A stretch of DNA of 64,000 bases from an uncultured Paracoccaceae bacterium (GCA_947499715.1 CANMPL010000004.1:124001-188000), one strand, 5' to 3'. Shown: positions 37,369-47,411, counted from the stretch's first letter. Notes: generated by a model from the letters alone, not told the origin. Program-made: numbers and translations.

Positions 37369-38022
37369 ATGCCTGTGCCGCCTCGTCCGCAAAAGGACGC
37401 CTATGATCTGATCCTTGAAGCGATTGATAGCCACATCTACACGCCCGGCGACCGTCTGGTCGAAAGTGAGCTGGCGGATCGGTTTGGTGTCAGCCGGACG
37501 CCGGTGCGCGAGGCGCTGCAACGGCTTGAGACGCAGGGTCTTTTGACGCGCGATGGTCGGTCACTGATTGTGGCGTCGCTGGATCATACGCAGATGTCGG
37601 AATTATATGTGGTGCGCGGAGAGCTTGAAGGTCTGGCCGCGAAGCTGGCGGCCCGCCATGCGACGCCTGAAGAGGTCGGCGTTTTGCGCGATATGCTGGA
37701 GGCGGACAAGGCGCTGGCGGAGGATCCAGAGGCGCTGGCACGGGCCAACCGGCGGTTTCACAAACAGATCCATCTTGCATCGCACAACCGCTTTTTGGTG
37801 CGCCAGCTTGATCTGGTGCACCGGTCAATGGCGCTGCTGGCGACCACGTCGATTGCCGCTGAAGGGCGCGGCGTGGATACGCTGGCAGAGCACGAAGAAA
37901 TCGTGCGTGCGATTGAAAACGGCGATGGGGCTGCTGCCTATCAGGCGCTGCGGGATCATATTTCTAAGGCTTTTGTGACCCGTCTGAAACTGGACGCGCA
38001 GAAGGTTGAGGCGGCAGAGTAG
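37369..38022 (+). CDS. GntR-family transcriptional regulator (FadR/FCD subfamily)
   Basis: 217 residues: winged-helix DNA-binding part (PGDRLVESELADRFGVSRTPVREALQRLETQGLL) and an all-helical FCD ligand domain whose metal/acid-binding histidines can be placed (NRRFHKQIH, AEHEEIV, LRDHISK). FCD regulators respond to small organic acids. The ATG at 37369 follows GAAAGGAAG. Its 3' end overlaps the convergent glycosyltransferase gene by 59 bases. Target unknown; the aminotransferase or the divergent monooxygenase are candidates by position. Confidence 0.9.
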   Translation: MPVPPRPQKDAYDLILEAIDSHIYTPGDRLVESELADRFGVSRTPVREALQRLETQGLLTRDGRSLIVASLDHTQMSELYVVRGELEGLAAKLAARHATPEEVGVLRDMLEADKALAEDPEALARANRRFHKQIHLASHNRFLVRQLDLVHRSMALLATTSIAAEGRGVDTLAEHEEIVRAIENGDGAAAYQALRDHISKAFVTRLKLDAQKVEAAE

Positions 38023-39883
38023 CCTTTGGCAGCAGGACGCCGTGGGCGGTCTTGTCCCAATAGAACGGCTTCCACGTTAGTTCCAACAGGCCCTTGTAGG
38101 CGGCGATGGTTGCAAGCGGAAAGTAGAGCTGCAAGCTGATGGCCCATGGCCAAAGCCGACGCTTGCCCGCACGCCCCAAAGCGACCCATGCGATGGCGAG
38201 TGATGCGATTTCGGTGGCGACAAATAGCCCGGCAAAGGCCCAGAATGCCCAGACCGGCAAAAGCGCCTGAATCGGGTGGGTGATGCCAAACGGAATAACC
38301 CAGAAGGTCCACAAGAGGGGCGACAGCAGGAATTGTGCCAGCGTGCCTGCAAACAGGATTTGCAGGCCAAAGAAGCGCCAAGCGCCCAGATCACGCCAAA
38401 GCCGGACGGGGTTTCGCATGTGGACGCCATAGGTGATCGCATAGCCCTTGAGCCAGCGCGACCGTTGTTTGACCCAAGGCCAGAAACGGCCATTCGCCTC
38501 CTCCTCGGTCACGGTGTTCACGAATTCCGTGCGGTAGCCATGGCGGGCCAGCCGGATCCCAAGATCGGCGTCTTCGGTGACGTTATGCGCATCCCATCCG
38601 CCTAGCTTTTCCAGCGCCGCGCGGCGAAAGAAAAGGGTCGTGCCACCCAGCGGCACCACCAGTCCCATGCGCGCATAGCCCGGCAGGATGACCCGGAACC
38701 ACGCCGCATATTCGATTGTAAAGCAACGGGTTAGCCAATTTGAACGGGCGTTGTAGTAATCCAGCATGCCTTGCAGGCAGACAACCGCAGGGTCCGCTTG
38801 TGCAAAATGGGCGGCGACACGGCGAAGTTGATCAGCCGCGGGGGCATCCTCGGCATCGTAGACCCCGATAATGGACCCATGCGCAAAGTCGAGCGCGTAG
38901 TTCAGGGCGCGGGGTTTCGTCTTGATCGACCCATCAGGGACCGTGATCAGGCGCATCCAGGTCAACAGCCGCGCCCGGCCGACCGCCGCGCGGGTGGTGT
39001 GGTCGGAGGCTTCCATGACCAGACAGACGTCAAGCAATTCGCGGGGGTAGTCGATCGCCTCTAGTCGGGCGAGCAGGTGATCGGCGATGGCCTTTTCGCG
39101 GTAAAGCGGGATGAGCAGCGTGATCACCGGTAGTCGCGCCAAACTGGCCGGTTCAGGCGCAGGACCGTCCGGCAGGGCGGCACGCCCGACGATGGCAGCC
39201 GCCGTTTTGACACCGGTTGAGAGGGTCATGATCAGAACTGTCAGCCCTGTCATAATGGTAAAGGTGGTGATCGGTGCCAGAATTGCAGCCGTCAAAAGGA
39301 TTGTGACAACAAGCAAGGCCAAACGGATCGCGGCGGGGGCGGCCCATCTGCGGCAGCTTTCATCACGCGGCACCCGGTTTTCGGCACGGCGCACGAGATG
39401 GGAGGCAAACTGCGTGCTGATGCAGCGCGATATGTGATCTTCGGTCGTAAAGGCCATGCGGACGGGGCCAAATACGGCCGTCAGCGCGGACTTGCGGCGC
39501 GCAAAGCGATCAGGATCAGAGGACAACACAACCACGCAACCGCCCATGCGCCGCCAAGGTAACACGCCGTGGCGCAGCACCTCTGCCGGGCCAAGTTGCG
39601 CGACAAGCCGGGGGTCTGGCGGATCCCGGATCGGGTCAATGAGTTGCGATCCGGTGCGATCTGTCTGCGCCTCTGCCAAGGCGCGGCGGGACAGGCCGTG
39701 ATGGGCGTAAAGGATGTCTTCGACCTGCAACCCCATGCGGGTTGCAGATTGTTGTGCGGTGAAAATTGCGTCAGGGGCCAGCGCGCCATCAGCGGCCAAT
39801 TGGTCGCAGGTCCACGACTTGCGCAGGGGGCGATGCACCTGCGCAGCCGGATCTGGTGTCAGTTGGGGCGTCAGTCGCGTCAT
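37964..39883 (-). CDS. Membrane glycosyltransferase family 2 with N-terminal MshEN-like domain
   Basis: 639 residues. Residues about 25-155 resemble the MshEN/GspE N-terminal domain (TRMGLQVEDILYAHHGLSRRALAEAQ is the clearer second motif), which in other proteins binds c-di-GMP. Two helices follow (about 185-230), then a GT-2 domain with DAEDAP, TEDADLGIRL and QRSRWLKG, the D,D,D,QxxRW pattern of processive synthases, and about four C-terminal helices. Likely polymerises and exports an exopolysaccharide under c-di-GMP control (inference; the MshEN-GT combination is known from NfrB). Overlaps the GntR gene tail by 59 bases. Confidence 0.87.
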   Translation of the reverse strand: MTRLTPQLTPDPAAQVHRPLRKSWTCDQLAADGALAPDAIFTAQQSATRMGLQVEDILYAHHGLSRRALAEAQTDRTGSQLIDPIRDPPDPRLVAQLGPAEVLRHGVLPWRRMGGCVVVLSSDPDRFARRKSALTAVFGPVRMAFTTEDHISRCISTQFASHLVRRAENRVPRDESCRRWAAPAAIRLALLVVTILLTAAILAPITTFTIMTGLTVLIMTLSTGVKTAAAIVGRAALPDGPAPEPASLARLPVITLLIPLYREKAIADHLLARLEAIDYPRELLDVCLVMEASDHTTRAAVGRARLLTWMRLITVPDGSIKTKPRALNYALDFAHGSIIGVYDAEDAPAADQLRRVAAHFAQADPAVVCLQGMLDYYNARSNWLTRCFTIEYAAWFRVILPGYARMGLVVPLGGTTLFFRRAALEKLGGWDAHNVTEDADLGIRLARHGYRTEFVNTVTEEEANGRFWPWVKQRSRWLKGYAITYGVHMRNPVRLWRDLGAWRFFGLQILFAGTLAQFLLSPLLWTFWVIPFGITHPIQALLPVWAFWAFAGLFVATEIASLAIAWVALGRAGKRRLWPWAISLQLYFPLATIAAYKGLLELTWKPFYWDKTAHGVLLPKATLPPQPSARPVSDGSQKP

Positions 39884-39958
39884 TAAGCCCGTCCGGTTGT
39901 CCCGGACTTAAGATGACGCAGTCAAGCTTAACGGATCGTTAAGAAGACACCGAAAATT

Positions 39959-41113
39959 TTAGGCGGCACGCGCATCCATCGCGGCGGCAAAGCGTTCAAA
40001 CAGGTAGTAACTGTCCTGTGGTCCCGGCGATGCCTCTGGGTGGTATTGGACGCTGAAGACAGGGCGGTCTTCGACCCGGATGCCACAGTTGGAGCCATCA
40101 AAAAGCGACACATGGCTTTGCACGACGCCCGCTGGCAAGCTTTGGCTGTCAACGGTAAAGCCATGATTCATAGAGGTAATTTCAACCTTTCCGGTCTCAA
40201 TGTCTTTGACCGGATGGTTTGCGCCGTGGTGGCCGTGGTTCATCTTGATGGTCTGTGCGCCAAGGGCGAGGGCCAGCATCTGGTGACCCAGACAGATCCC
40301 GAAGACGGGCAGGTCGGTGGCAAGGATCCCTTGGATCATCGGCACGGCATAGACGCCAGTTGCCGCCGGATCCCCGGGGCCGTTGGACAAAAACACACCA
40401 TTGGGGTTCAGGGCCAAGACCTCTTCAGCGGTCGCGTTGGCAGGCAAGACCGTCACATCGCAGCCCGCCGAGGCAAGGCAGCGCAGGATATTGCGCTTTG
40501 CGCCATAGTCGATTGCCACGACTTTGTGCCGGGCGGCGGTCTGTTGTTTGAACCCGTCCGGCCAAGCCCACCGCATTTCATCCCACTGATAGGATTGGGC
40601 GCAGGTCACCTCTTTTGCGAGGTCGAGGCCTTCCAGTCCCGAGAACCCGCGTGCGGCCGCAACCAGCGCGTCGAGGTCAAAATTGCCGTCGGGATCATGG
40701 GCCATCGCCACATGTGGCGCACCTTGCTGACGGATGGCGCGGGTCAGACGGCGGGTATCAACGCCGCCGATCCCGATGCGACCACGGCGGGTCAGCCATG
40801 TTGTCAGCTCTTCGGTGGCGCGCCAGTTCGAGGGCTGCGTCGGATCCCATTTGACGACCATGCCCGCAGCGACAGGGTCTGTTGTTTCATCATCCTCCGG
40901 CGTCACACCGGTATTGCCGATATGGGGGAAGGTGAAGGTGACGATCTGGCCTGCATAAGAGGGATCGGTCATGATCTCTTGATAGCCGGTCATGGCGGTA
41001 TTGAAGCAAAGCTCTGCCGTGGTTTCGCCGGTCGCGCCAAAGCCGCGCCCGTAAAAGATGGTACCGTCAGCAAGTGCAAGGCAGGCGGTTGGTTTCGCTG
41101 GCATCGCGTGCAT
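39959..41113 (-). CDS. carA: Carbamoyl-phosphate synthase small subunit (glutaminase)
   Basis: Releases ammonia from glutamine and channels it to CarB for carbamoyl phosphate (arginine and pyrimidines). 384 residues. The CarA-specific N-domain (LALADGTIFYGRGFGATGE, MTGYQEIMTDPSYAGQ) is followed by a class I amidotransferase with the cysteine nucleophile in FGICLGHQMLALA and the His/Glu in QYHPEASPGP. Starts at ATG 41113 or 41104. carB is not adjacent. Confidence 0.97.
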   Translation of the reverse strand: MHAMPAKPTACLALADGTIFYGRGFGATGETTAELCFNTAMTGYQEIMTDPSYAGQIVTFTFPHIGNTGVTPEDDETTDPVAAGMVVKWDPTQPSNWRATEELTTWLTRRGRIGIGGVDTRRLTRAIRQQGAPHVAMAHDPDGNFDLDALVAAARGFSGLEGLDLAKEVTCAQSYQWDEMRWAWPDGFKQQTAARHKVVAIDYGAKRNILRCLASAGCDVTVLPANATAEEVLALNPNGVFLSNGPGDPAATGVYAVPMIQGILATDLPVFGICLGHQMLALALGAQTIKMNHGHHGANHPVKDIETGKVEITSMNHGFTVDSQSLPAGVVQSHVSLFDGSNCGIRVEDRPVFSVQYHPEASPGPQDSYYLFERFAAAMDARAA

Positions 41114-41281
41114 CCCCCAAATGGCGCAAAATTGGGCCGTAACTAAGGGCCGCAGGTCCCACGGTCAAGGGCCATCTGACCCCTTGTTTTGCACCTTTTT
41201 GACGTCGCGTTTGAGGTGCTTGTCAGGCGTTGGGTCGGCCAGTATGGTGCCCGCTCGCTTGAAGCCATAAACGGAGCTTTC

Positions 41282-41737
41282 ATGGACATGCGCACGCGGG
41301 TCACCTCGGCCCTGAAAGATGCAATGAAGTCGAAAGAGGCGGACCGCCTGTCGACGTTGCGACTGATAAATGCGGCAATCAAGGATCGTGAAATTGCCCT
41401 GCGCGGCACGGAAAGTGACGTTGTCGGCGATACAGAGGTGCTGGCGATCCTGGGACGGATGGTCAAGCAACGGCAGGAAAGCACCCGCGCCTACGAAGAG
41501 GCGGGGCGGCTGGAGCTGGCCGAGAAAGAACGCTCCGAGATCAAAGTGATCGAGGATTTTCTGCCCAAGCAGCTGGACGACGAAGAGGCCAGCGCGGCCG
41601 TCAACGCCGCGATTGCCGAAGTGGGTGCCAGCAGCATCCGCGATATGGGCAAGGTGATGGGTGTCCTGAAGGCCAAATACACCGGCCAGATGGATTTCGG
41701 CAAAGTCGGCCCGGTTGTCAAATCCATGCTGGGCTAA
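41282..41737 (+). CDS. GatB/YqeY-domain protein
   Basis: 151 residues, full-length YqeY: MRTRVTSALKDAMKSKEADRLSTLRLINAAIKDREIALR, then the conserved QRQESTRAYEEAGR, EIKVIEDFLPKQLD and SIRDMGKVMGVLKAKYTGQMD. The domain matches the tRNA-binding tail of GatB, and the stand-alone protein's role is poorly known. GGAG sits upstream of the ATG at 41282; the open frame before that overlaps the carA promoter. The stop shares CTAA with the convergent DUF2244 gene. Confidence 0.93.
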   Translation: MDMRTRVTSALKDAMKSKEADRLSTLRLINAAIKDREIALRGTESDVVGDTEVLAILGRMVKQRQESTRAYEEAGRLELAEKERSEIKVIEDFLPKQLDDEEASAAVNAAIAEVGASSIRDMGKVMGVLKAKYTGQMDFGKVGPVVKSMLG

Positions 41738-42225
41738 CTGGGGCGTATGGCGCGTTTGAGGTCATCATAAAGCGCCAGACGCTCGGCCTCGTCGAGAAAG
41801 CTACCAATCTCAACCTCGCGGTCACCGCCGCGCAGGGTGATGTAGTTTTTGACCGGTCCGCCGGTGGGGTGCAGGTGCACGCTGACCCAGTAGCGGTTTG
41901 CTTCCCAGTCCTGACGCGGGGCCTTTGGGGTATGACGTGTGAGGTGGGCGGTGTCTGCGGTGACGGTCAGTTCTTCCAGAATTTCGCCCCGCCGGTAGCT
42001 GACGTTGATCGCGGTCCATAGGCCCCAGACCATCAAGGCAAAGAACGGCAAGAGCCCCCAGAGGACCGCAGACCCGATCAAGACGACCAGCGGCAGTGCG
42101 ACCAGCAGGCAGGTCGCGCCCATGAACAGCACAAAATCACGACGCAGCAGCGACCTGTAAGGCCAAAGCGAGAGCTGCCAATTGTCGGTTTCGCGGGGTT
42201 GGTCCGGGGTCCATTCGTAGGGCAT
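41734..42225 (-). CDS. DUF2244 membrane protein
   Basis: 163 residues with two adjacent hydrophobic helices (about 35-75, FVLFMGATCLLVALPLVVLI and LLPFFALMVWGLW) followed by a soluble C-terminal part containing VSYRRGEILEELTVT, RYWVSVHLHP and EVEIGSFLDEAERLALYDDLKRAI, which fits DUF2244 of alphaproteobacteria, often found near cytochrome oxidase genes. Here ctaD lies 1.4 kb away on the same strand. Function unknown. ATG 42225 chosen; upstream frame is non-coding. Confidence 0.85.
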   Translation of the reverse strand: MPYEWTPDQPRETDNWQLSLWPYRSLLRRDFVLFMGATCLLVALPLVVLIGSAVLWGLLPFFALMVWGLWTAINVSYRRGEILEELTVTADTAHLTRHTPKAPRQDWEANRYWVSVHLHPTGGPVKNYITLRGGDREVEIGSFLDEAERLALYDDLKRAIRPS

Positions 42226-42457
42226 GGAGATGGTGTAACGCGTGTATCGGCGCTTGAAAATGTGGCCCAAAGTCGCGCTGTGACGGCTATGCGGAATGCG
42301 GCGAGAATCGGGCGAGGCGATTCGCAATTCCTTACGAAATGGTTTCCAAAAGTGACAAAATCGCGGTTTTTCTGCCGGATTGGGGCGAAAACTGGGCAAA
42401 GTCGCTGACTTGTCACCCAAATATGTCAGGAATCTGTTCAGAATTGGGGCAACATTC

Positions 42458-42487
42458 TTGCCGACCCAACGTCACGTGTTCTATAGT
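42458..42487 (+). promoter_or_regulatory. Candidate sigma-70 promoter of the VPxPA protein gene
   Basis: TTGCCG (42458-42463) and TATAGT (42482-42487) are separated by 18 bases, about 70 bases before the ATG at 42556. It lies in the 330-base gap 42226-42555 between divergent genes; the rest of that gap shows no gene. Confidence 0.5.
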
Positions 42488-42555
42488 CGCTGAGAGGGTC
42501 GGGCTTATTCCGTTCGGCTGTATGAGTTAAAAGTGTGAATTGGAGTTTACGCGAA

Positions 42556-43236
42556 ATGAATAAGTTTAAGGTTTTGGCTGTCGCAGCCACGCTGGCTGGA
42601 GCATCAGTCGCTTCATCAGCAAATGCGCTGGAAGTGCGGTTTACCTACGGGAGCACGACAACGGTCGTTTCGGCGGGTGGTTCGCACGTAATCAATCTGA
42701 GCAACGTGGACATTGATGGTGTGCTTGGCACAGAGAGTGTTGATCTGACGTCGTCCATCGTGACGAACGCCAATGGCATTTCTTCTTTGGCGCTGAGCCT
42801 TTCGAACATCGTGAGCTTGGGCATGGAACTGTTGGTCGAAGCGACGCACACAGGGTTTAGTGCCGGTGCGGCGTCGCCTGCGGCATCTGACGTTTCATTT
42901 GAAACCGACCCAAACGCTCTTTTTGGCGGTTACACCGCCGCTGGCTATGTTGATGCTGGCAACACCGCCTATGCGACAACGACTTTGGTTGGTTTGGGAT
43001 CGCTTGCGAACACATCCGCAAGCGTATCGAATTCGGGTTCTGAAGTTCTGCCCGACCCATTCGCAATGACTGTTGTGATGACCTTGGGTCAGGGCGCAAC
43101 TGCAAGTTTCATCACCACGACGGTGACGGCTGAGACAGATCCCGGCGTCAACGAAGTGCCAGTGCCTGCCGCTGGTCTGCTGTTGCTGGCCGGTCTTGGT
43201 GGTCTGGGTGCGATGAAGCGCCGCAAGAAAGCCTAA
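42556..43236 (+). CDS. Exported protein with C-terminal VPxPA (PEP-CTERM-like) sorting signal
   Basis: 226 residues: signal peptide (MNKFKVLAVAATLAGASVAS, cleavage near ANA), a low-cysteine Ser/Thr/Val-rich beta-type body, and the C-terminal tag VPVPAAGLLLLAGLGGLG followed by KRRKKA. Same export class as the protein encoded at 11212-11805, with no other similarity seen. GC content and codon use appear lower and more relaxed than in neighbours (for example gttttggct, gcttgcgaac), typical for secreted adhesin-like genes. A strong terminator follows. Confidence 0.85.
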   Translation: MNKFKVLAVAATLAGASVASSANALEVRFTYGSTTTVVSAGGSHVINLSNVDIDGVLGTESVDLTSSIVTNANGISSLALSLSNIVSLGMELLVEATHTGFSAGAASPAASDVSFETDPNALFGGYTAAGYVDAGNTAYATTTLVGLGSLANTSASVSNSGSEVLPDPFAMTVVMTLGQGATASFITTTVTAETDPGVNEVPVPAAGLLLLAGLGGLGAMKRRKKA

Positions 43237-43257
43237 ACGCGTTACACAGAATTACGG

Positions 43258-43285
43258 AAAGCCCCGCCATTGTGCGGGGCTTTTT
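43258..43285 (+). terminator. Intrinsic terminator after the VPxPA protein gene
   Basis: GCCCCGC (43261-43267) pairs with GCGGGGC (43274-43280), loop CATTGT, preceded by AAA and followed by T5. Confidence 0.93.
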
Positions 43286-43570
43286 GATTCTATGGCATGA
43301 TGCTGCGAGCCGGGTGTCGGCGGTGTGCCGGGGGCTGGGCGTCGGCGATATGCTGAGGGCGGTGCAGCGGCAAGTGCGCATAGGACCGCTTTGATCGCGA
43401 AGCCTGTGGGCGCGCTTTTGTGCCCCTGTGAGGCAACGCCTACAGGGGCGGATAATAATGGCTTGATTGAAGGTATCAGGAGAGGCGTAGAGGGCCACCA
43501 TGCATCGCGGCGTGCACCTATGCCGGGCGGCGATCAACCGGTGGCGAGGGGAGACCAGCAGGCGATACGA
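43286..43570 (+). other. Gene-free interval with a strong hairpin; possible small RNA
   Basis: Between two terminators lie about 285 bases without a credible reading frame. The core is a hairpin at 43422-43449: GCCCCTGT, bulged G, AGGC, loop AAC, GCCT, ACAGGGGC (12 pairs). A plus-strand transcript through it would end at the bidirectional terminator at 43571-43600. This is compatible with a small RNA, but no promoter is evident. Confidence 0.35.
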
Positions 43571-43601
43571 AAAAGCCCCGCACGATGGCGGGGCTTTAGT
43601 T
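43571..43601. terminator. Bidirectional intrinsic terminator after ctaD
   Basis: GCCCCGC (43575-43581) and GCGGGGC (43588-43594) with loop ACGATG. On the minus strand it is followed by T5 and ends ctaD; on the plus strand TTTAGTTTT follows. Nearly the same hairpin as at 43261-43280. Confidence 0.9.
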
Positions 43602-43618
43602 TTGTCTGCTCATCGCCG

Positions 43619-45289
43619 TTAGTGCGCGTGAGGCTTGTCCCAGTCAGACTGCTTTGGCAGTGTCTCGAACGTATGCTCTGGCGGTGGGGATGGCAGGGTC
43701 CATTCCAGCGTGTCTGCATATTCGTTCCATGGGTTCGCCTCTGTCGCGCGACGACCGTAGAACAGCGAGTAGAAGATGACGCCGATGAAGAACACGAAGC
43801 TGGCGAAGGACAGGAATGCGCCCCAGCTCGAGATGTAGTTGTAGAATGCGTAAGCCTCTGGATAGTCGATGTAGCGACGTGGCATGCCCTGACGGCCCAG
43901 GAAGTGCTGTGGGAAGAACGTCAGGTTTGCACCGATGAACATCGCCCAGAAGTGCAGCTTGCCCGCCCATTCAGGATACATCCGGCCCGACATCTTGGGG
44001 AAGTAGAAGTAAATCCCCGCAAAGATCGAGAAGACAGCACCTAGCGACATCACATAGTGGAAGTGCGCCACGACGTAGTATGTGTCGTGATAGGCGCGGT
44101 CGACGCCGGCCTGTGACAGCACGATGCCGGTCACACCGCCCACGGTGAAGAGGAACAGAAAGCCCATCGCCCAAAGCATTGGTGTTTTGAACTCAACCGA
44201 GCCGCCCCACATGGTGGCGATCCAGCTGAAGATCTTCACACCTGTCGGCACCGCGATCACCATCGTCGCCAGCATAAAGTAGGACTGCTGGGTCAGGGAC
44301 ATGCCCACGGTGTACATGTGGTGCGCCCAAACGACGAAGCCCAACACACCAATCGCCACCATCGCATAGACCATCGGCAGGTAGCCAAAGATCGGCTTGC
44401 GGCTGAACGTGGCGATGACGTGGCTGATGATGCCAAAGCCAGGGATGATGATGATGTAAACCTCTGGGTGGCCAAAGAACCACAGGATGTGCTGATAGAG
44501 GATCGGGTCACCGCCACCGGCAGGATCAAAGAAAGTTGTGCCAAAGTTGCGGTCTGTCAGCAACATGGTGATGGCACCTGCAAGAACAGGCAGCGCCAGA
44601 AGGATCAGCCAGGCGGTGACAAAGATCGACCAAGAGAAAAGCGGTACTTTGTGCAGTGTCATGCCGGGTGCGCGCATGTTCAGGAAGGTCGTGATCATGT
44701 TGATCGCGCCCAGAATTGACGACGCGCCCGAGAGGTGAACCGCGAAGATCGCAAGGTCCATGGACATGCCAGCCTCTGAGGTGGAAAGCGGCGGGTACAG
44801 CACCCAGCCGACGCCTGAGCCAAGCTGACCATTACCACCCGGAGACAGCATTGAGGCGACGCCAAGCGAGGTGCCGGCCACATACATCCAGAACGACAGG
44901 TTGTTCATCCGCGGGAACGCCATATCCGGCGCGCCAATCTGCAAAGGCATGAAATAGTTGCCAAATCCGCCGAATAGGGCGGGGATCACAACGAAGAACA
45001 TCATCAGGACGCCGTGATAGGTAATCATCACGTTCCAGAGGTGGCCGTTTGGCGTACAGACTTCACCGCTGGCGATGAAGCGTGCCCCTTCGGCGCACAT
45101 GTATTGAACGCCGGGGTGCATCAGCTCAAGCCGCATGTACACCGTGAAGGCCACGGAGATAAAGCCAACTGCACCTGCGACAAACAGGTACAGGATGCCA
45201 ATGTCTTTGTGGTTGGTGGACATGAACCACCGGGTAAAGAACCCGCGGTTGTCTTCGTGCTCGTCGCCGTGGATGGCTGCGTCTGCCAT
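43619..45289 (-). CDS. ctaD: Cytochrome c oxidase subunit I (aa3-type)
   Basis: Haem-copper catalytic subunit of complex IV, 556 residues, twelve helices. Haem a ligand in [10 protein letters not shown]; CuB histidine and cross-linked tyrosine in [16 protein letters not shown] (with the D-channel glutamate), HH pair in [10 protein letters not shown]-channel lysine in TGVKIFSW, haem a3/a ligands in [10 protein letters not shown]. The NGHLWNVM segment fits A1-type oxidases. The ATG at 45289 follows AGGAGAG; upstream frame to 45475 is non-coding. The other cta genes are not adjacent. Confidence 0.97.
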   Translation of the reverse strand: MADAAIHGDEHEDNRGFFTRWFMSTNHKDIGILYLFVAGAVGFISVAFTVYMRLELMHPGVQYMCAEGARFIASGEVCTPNGHLWNVMITYHGVLMMFFVVIPALFGGFGNYFMPLQIGAPDMAFPRMNNLSFWMYVAGTSLGVASMLSPGGNGQLGSGVGWVLYPPLSTSEAGMSMDLAIFAVHLSGASSILGAINMITTFLNMRAPGMTLHKVPLFSWSIFVTAWLILLALPVLAGAITMLLTDRNFGTTFFDPAGGGDPILYQHILWFFGHPEVYIIIIPGFGIISHVIATFSRKPIFGYLPMVYAMVAIGVLGFVVWAHHMYTVGMSLTQQSYFMLATMVIAVPTGVKIFSWIATMWGGSVEFKTPMLWAMGFLFLFTVGGVTGIVLSQAGVDRAYHDTYYVVAHFHYVMSLGAVFSIFAGIYFYFPKMSGRMYPEWAGKLHFWAMFIGANLTFFPQHFLGRQGMPRRYIDYPEAYAFYNYISSWGAFLSFASFVFFIGVIFYSLFYGRRATEANPWNEYADTLEWTLPSPPPEHTFETLPKQSDWDKPHAH

Positions 45290-45449
45290 GTGGCTCTCCT
45301 TGATTGGTTCCTCGTGCGGTGGACGAGTCATGACAAGCCACCGCTTTCGTTTGGGTTCTAGAGCGTTGATGGCTGCGGGGCAACACGCGAAGTGGTTGTC
45401 TGGCTGGGTAATATTGGCGCAGGGGGCATTTGGGCGGTGGAAAGACAGC
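45290..45449 (-). promoter_or_regulatory. ctaD upstream region
   Basis: 160 bases between ctaD and the end of the GGDEF-EAL gene, both on the minus strand. It must hold the ctaD promoter. An AGGAGAG ribosome binding site is clear next to the start; no operator was recognised. Confidence 0.35.
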
Positions 45450-47411
45450 TTAGCCGGTCTTTTGCAGCGGCTCACACAGACTGCTGACGACGGCGGTGGC
45501 CTGCGCCTCTGTCAGGGGACGGGCGAAGTAATAGCCTTGAAACTGGTCGCAGGACATTTTTGTGAGGATATCGACCTGTTTGCGAGTCTCGACCCCTTCG
45601 ACGGTAACGGACATGCCCAGCTTATGGCCCAGCAAGATAATGGTTTCGATGATGTCAAAGTAGCGGCCTTCTTCAAAGTCGTGGCCGAGTAGGAACGAGC
45701 GATCGATTTTGATTTTGTCAAAATCGTATTTCCACAGATATCCAAGGCTCGAATACCCGGTGCCAAAATCATCCATTGCAATGCTCAACCCGGCACTGCG
45801 GAGTTGATCCAGCATCGCGCTGACGCCTTCTTCATCGGTGAGAAGCAAGCTTTCGGTGAGTTCAAGTTCAAGACGGTCTGGCGCAAGTCCTGCTTCGCGC
45901 ATCTTGGCGATGATCTCGTCGGCGAGGCCGCTATTTTGGAACTGGACCGGCGACAGGTTCACCGAAACGTAGATGTGTTCGGGCCATTGTTTTGCTGCGC
46001 TAATGGCTTTGCTAAGGACTACGATCCCCAGTTCATGGATCAGGCCCGTGCTTTCAGCGACGGGGATGAATTCATCGGGGCTGATGATCGCACCTTCGTC
46101 ATCGCGAAGACGTGCCAAAGCCTCAAAACCGGAAATCGCGCCCGATGTGGCATCCACAAAGGGTTGAAAATAGACCTCGACCGCTTGTTCAAAGCCCACC
46201 CTGCGCAAGTAGCTTTCGATTTGGTTGTGCCGGTTCGTGACTTTGTCGAGGGCATCGACGTATTCAACGGACTGCCCCTGGCCATTGTTGATCGCCTGAT
46301 TGAGGGCAAGATCAACGGCGTGCAAAGCACGTTCCAGACTTTGCCCCATGGGCGACAAATGCATGCCGATACAAGCCGAACACATCACCGTTTGGCCGCT
46401 GATCGGCAAAGGCTGGGCAATGATCGACTGAATTTGGGCGCCATAGCGTCGCAAGGCCTCTCGGGTGATGGTGGGAAGGATAATGATGAATTCATCGCCA
46501 TTCATCCGGCCAACAAAACCGGAATTGCCTACAATTTCCAAAAGACGCTCTGCGGTTTGGCACAGGAAGGCATCCGCGATAGGCGCGCCGAAGATATCAT
46601 TGATGGATTTGAAGTTATCGAGATCCACAAGAAGGATGCCGATCTGTTCGCCGGGATCACGACGTTCCGCGAAGATGGGACGCACTTTGGTCGCGATTCC
46701 GCTGCGGTTCATCAGGCCGGTCAGTTCATCCTGACGGGCGAGGTTGGCCAGTTCGACCTCTCGTGCTGTGGCGCGTCTGCGGAACCGGATCATGATGAGC
46801 ATGGGCACCAGAAATGCAAATGCACTGAGGAATGGGACACCCAGGATCACGAGACTGGTAACATTTGTGATTGATGCAAGCGGATCGGCCTGATGTGTGC
46901 AAAGTTCCGCGACCCCAATGATGTTGCCGTCAGCATCCGCAATCGGAATGCGCGTGATCGCATCGATGTCGGTGGATCCGGTCCCGATCTGACTGGTCAA
47001 AAAGGTTGTTTGCATCACGCCGGTGCGCGCCGTGTCACGCGCCAAAGCAGAACGATCGTCAATGGAGATGCCATTGGGGGCTGGACCACGCGACAGCACC
47101 AATTCCCCATTCACATCGAAAAGTGAATATCCCTGCACCCCGCCATAAGTTTCGGCCATTTCGATCGCTGGGAGTTGTTCCGGGGTCGCTTGGCCAATTT
47201 CAAATATCTGATCGAGGTTGGGCGTGTGCATCTGAAGGTGCTCTGCCCAGCCACGTGCCGCATCGTGTGTCTTGAACTTCACATCTTGGAGACGTGCAAA
47301 TTGGAGCGCATAGTGGGTGCCGACAACCAGCAGCCCTGCCAGAATGAACGACCCGAGTATGGCCCAGAATGCCGACCGCTTATGTTGCTTGACCGCGATA
47401 GCGCCGATCAT
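45450..47411 (-). CDS. Membrane GGDEF-EAL protein (probable c-di-GMP phosphodiesterase)
   Basis: 653 residues: helix about 15-35, a periplasmic sensor region (about 36-185, dCache/PAS-like length), a second helix about 190-215, a GGDEF domain and an EAL domain. The GGDEF loop reads RMNGDEF, with the first glycine replaced by Asn, so cyclase activity is doubtful. The EAL domain keeps GFEALARL, the glutamates of ELTESLLL and VEGVET, the DD of [11 protein letters not shown] and the lysine of KIDRSF, so it should hydrolyse c-di-GMP. Opposes the twin cyclases at 33-35 kb. Confidence 0.92.
   Translation of the reverse strand: MIGAIAVKQHKRSAFWAILGSFILAGLLVVGTHYALQFARLQDVKFKTHDAARGWAEHLQMHTPNLDQIFEIGQATPEQLPAIEMAETYGGVQGYSLFDVNGELVLSRGPAPNGISIDDRSALARDTARTGVMQTTFLTSQIGTGSTDIDAITRIPIADADGNIIGVAELCTHQADPLASITNVTSLVILGVPFLSAFAFLVPMLIMIRFRRRATAREVELANLARQDELTGLMNRSGIATKVRPIFAERRDPGEQIGILLVDLDNFKSINDIFGAPIADAFLCQTAERLLEIVGNSGFVGRMNGDEFIIILPTITREALRRYGAQIQSIIAQPLPISGQTVMCSACIGMHLSPMGQSLERALHAVDLALNQAINNGQGQSVEYVDALDKVTNRHNQIESYLRRVGFEQAVEVYFQPFVDATSGAISGFEALARLRDDEGAIISPDEFIPVAESTGLIHELGIVVLSKAISAAKQWPEHIYVSVNLSPVQFQNSGLADEIIAKMREAGLAPDRLELELTESLLLTDEEGVSAMLDQLRSAGLSIAMDDFGTGYSSLGYLWKYDFDKIKIDRSFLLGHDFEEGRYFDIIETIILLGHKLGMSVTVEGVETRKQVDILTKMSCDQFQGYYFARPLTEAQATAVVSSLCEPLQKTG

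Noticed and set aside
40040-41146. 368-codon plus-strand frame opposite carA
   Set aside because: Antisense shadow; composition rich in Gly/His/Arg, no recognisable domain.
45804-46874. 356-codon plus-strand frame opposite the GGDEF-EAL gene
   Set aside because: Antisense shadow without motifs; the minus-strand gene is unmistakable.
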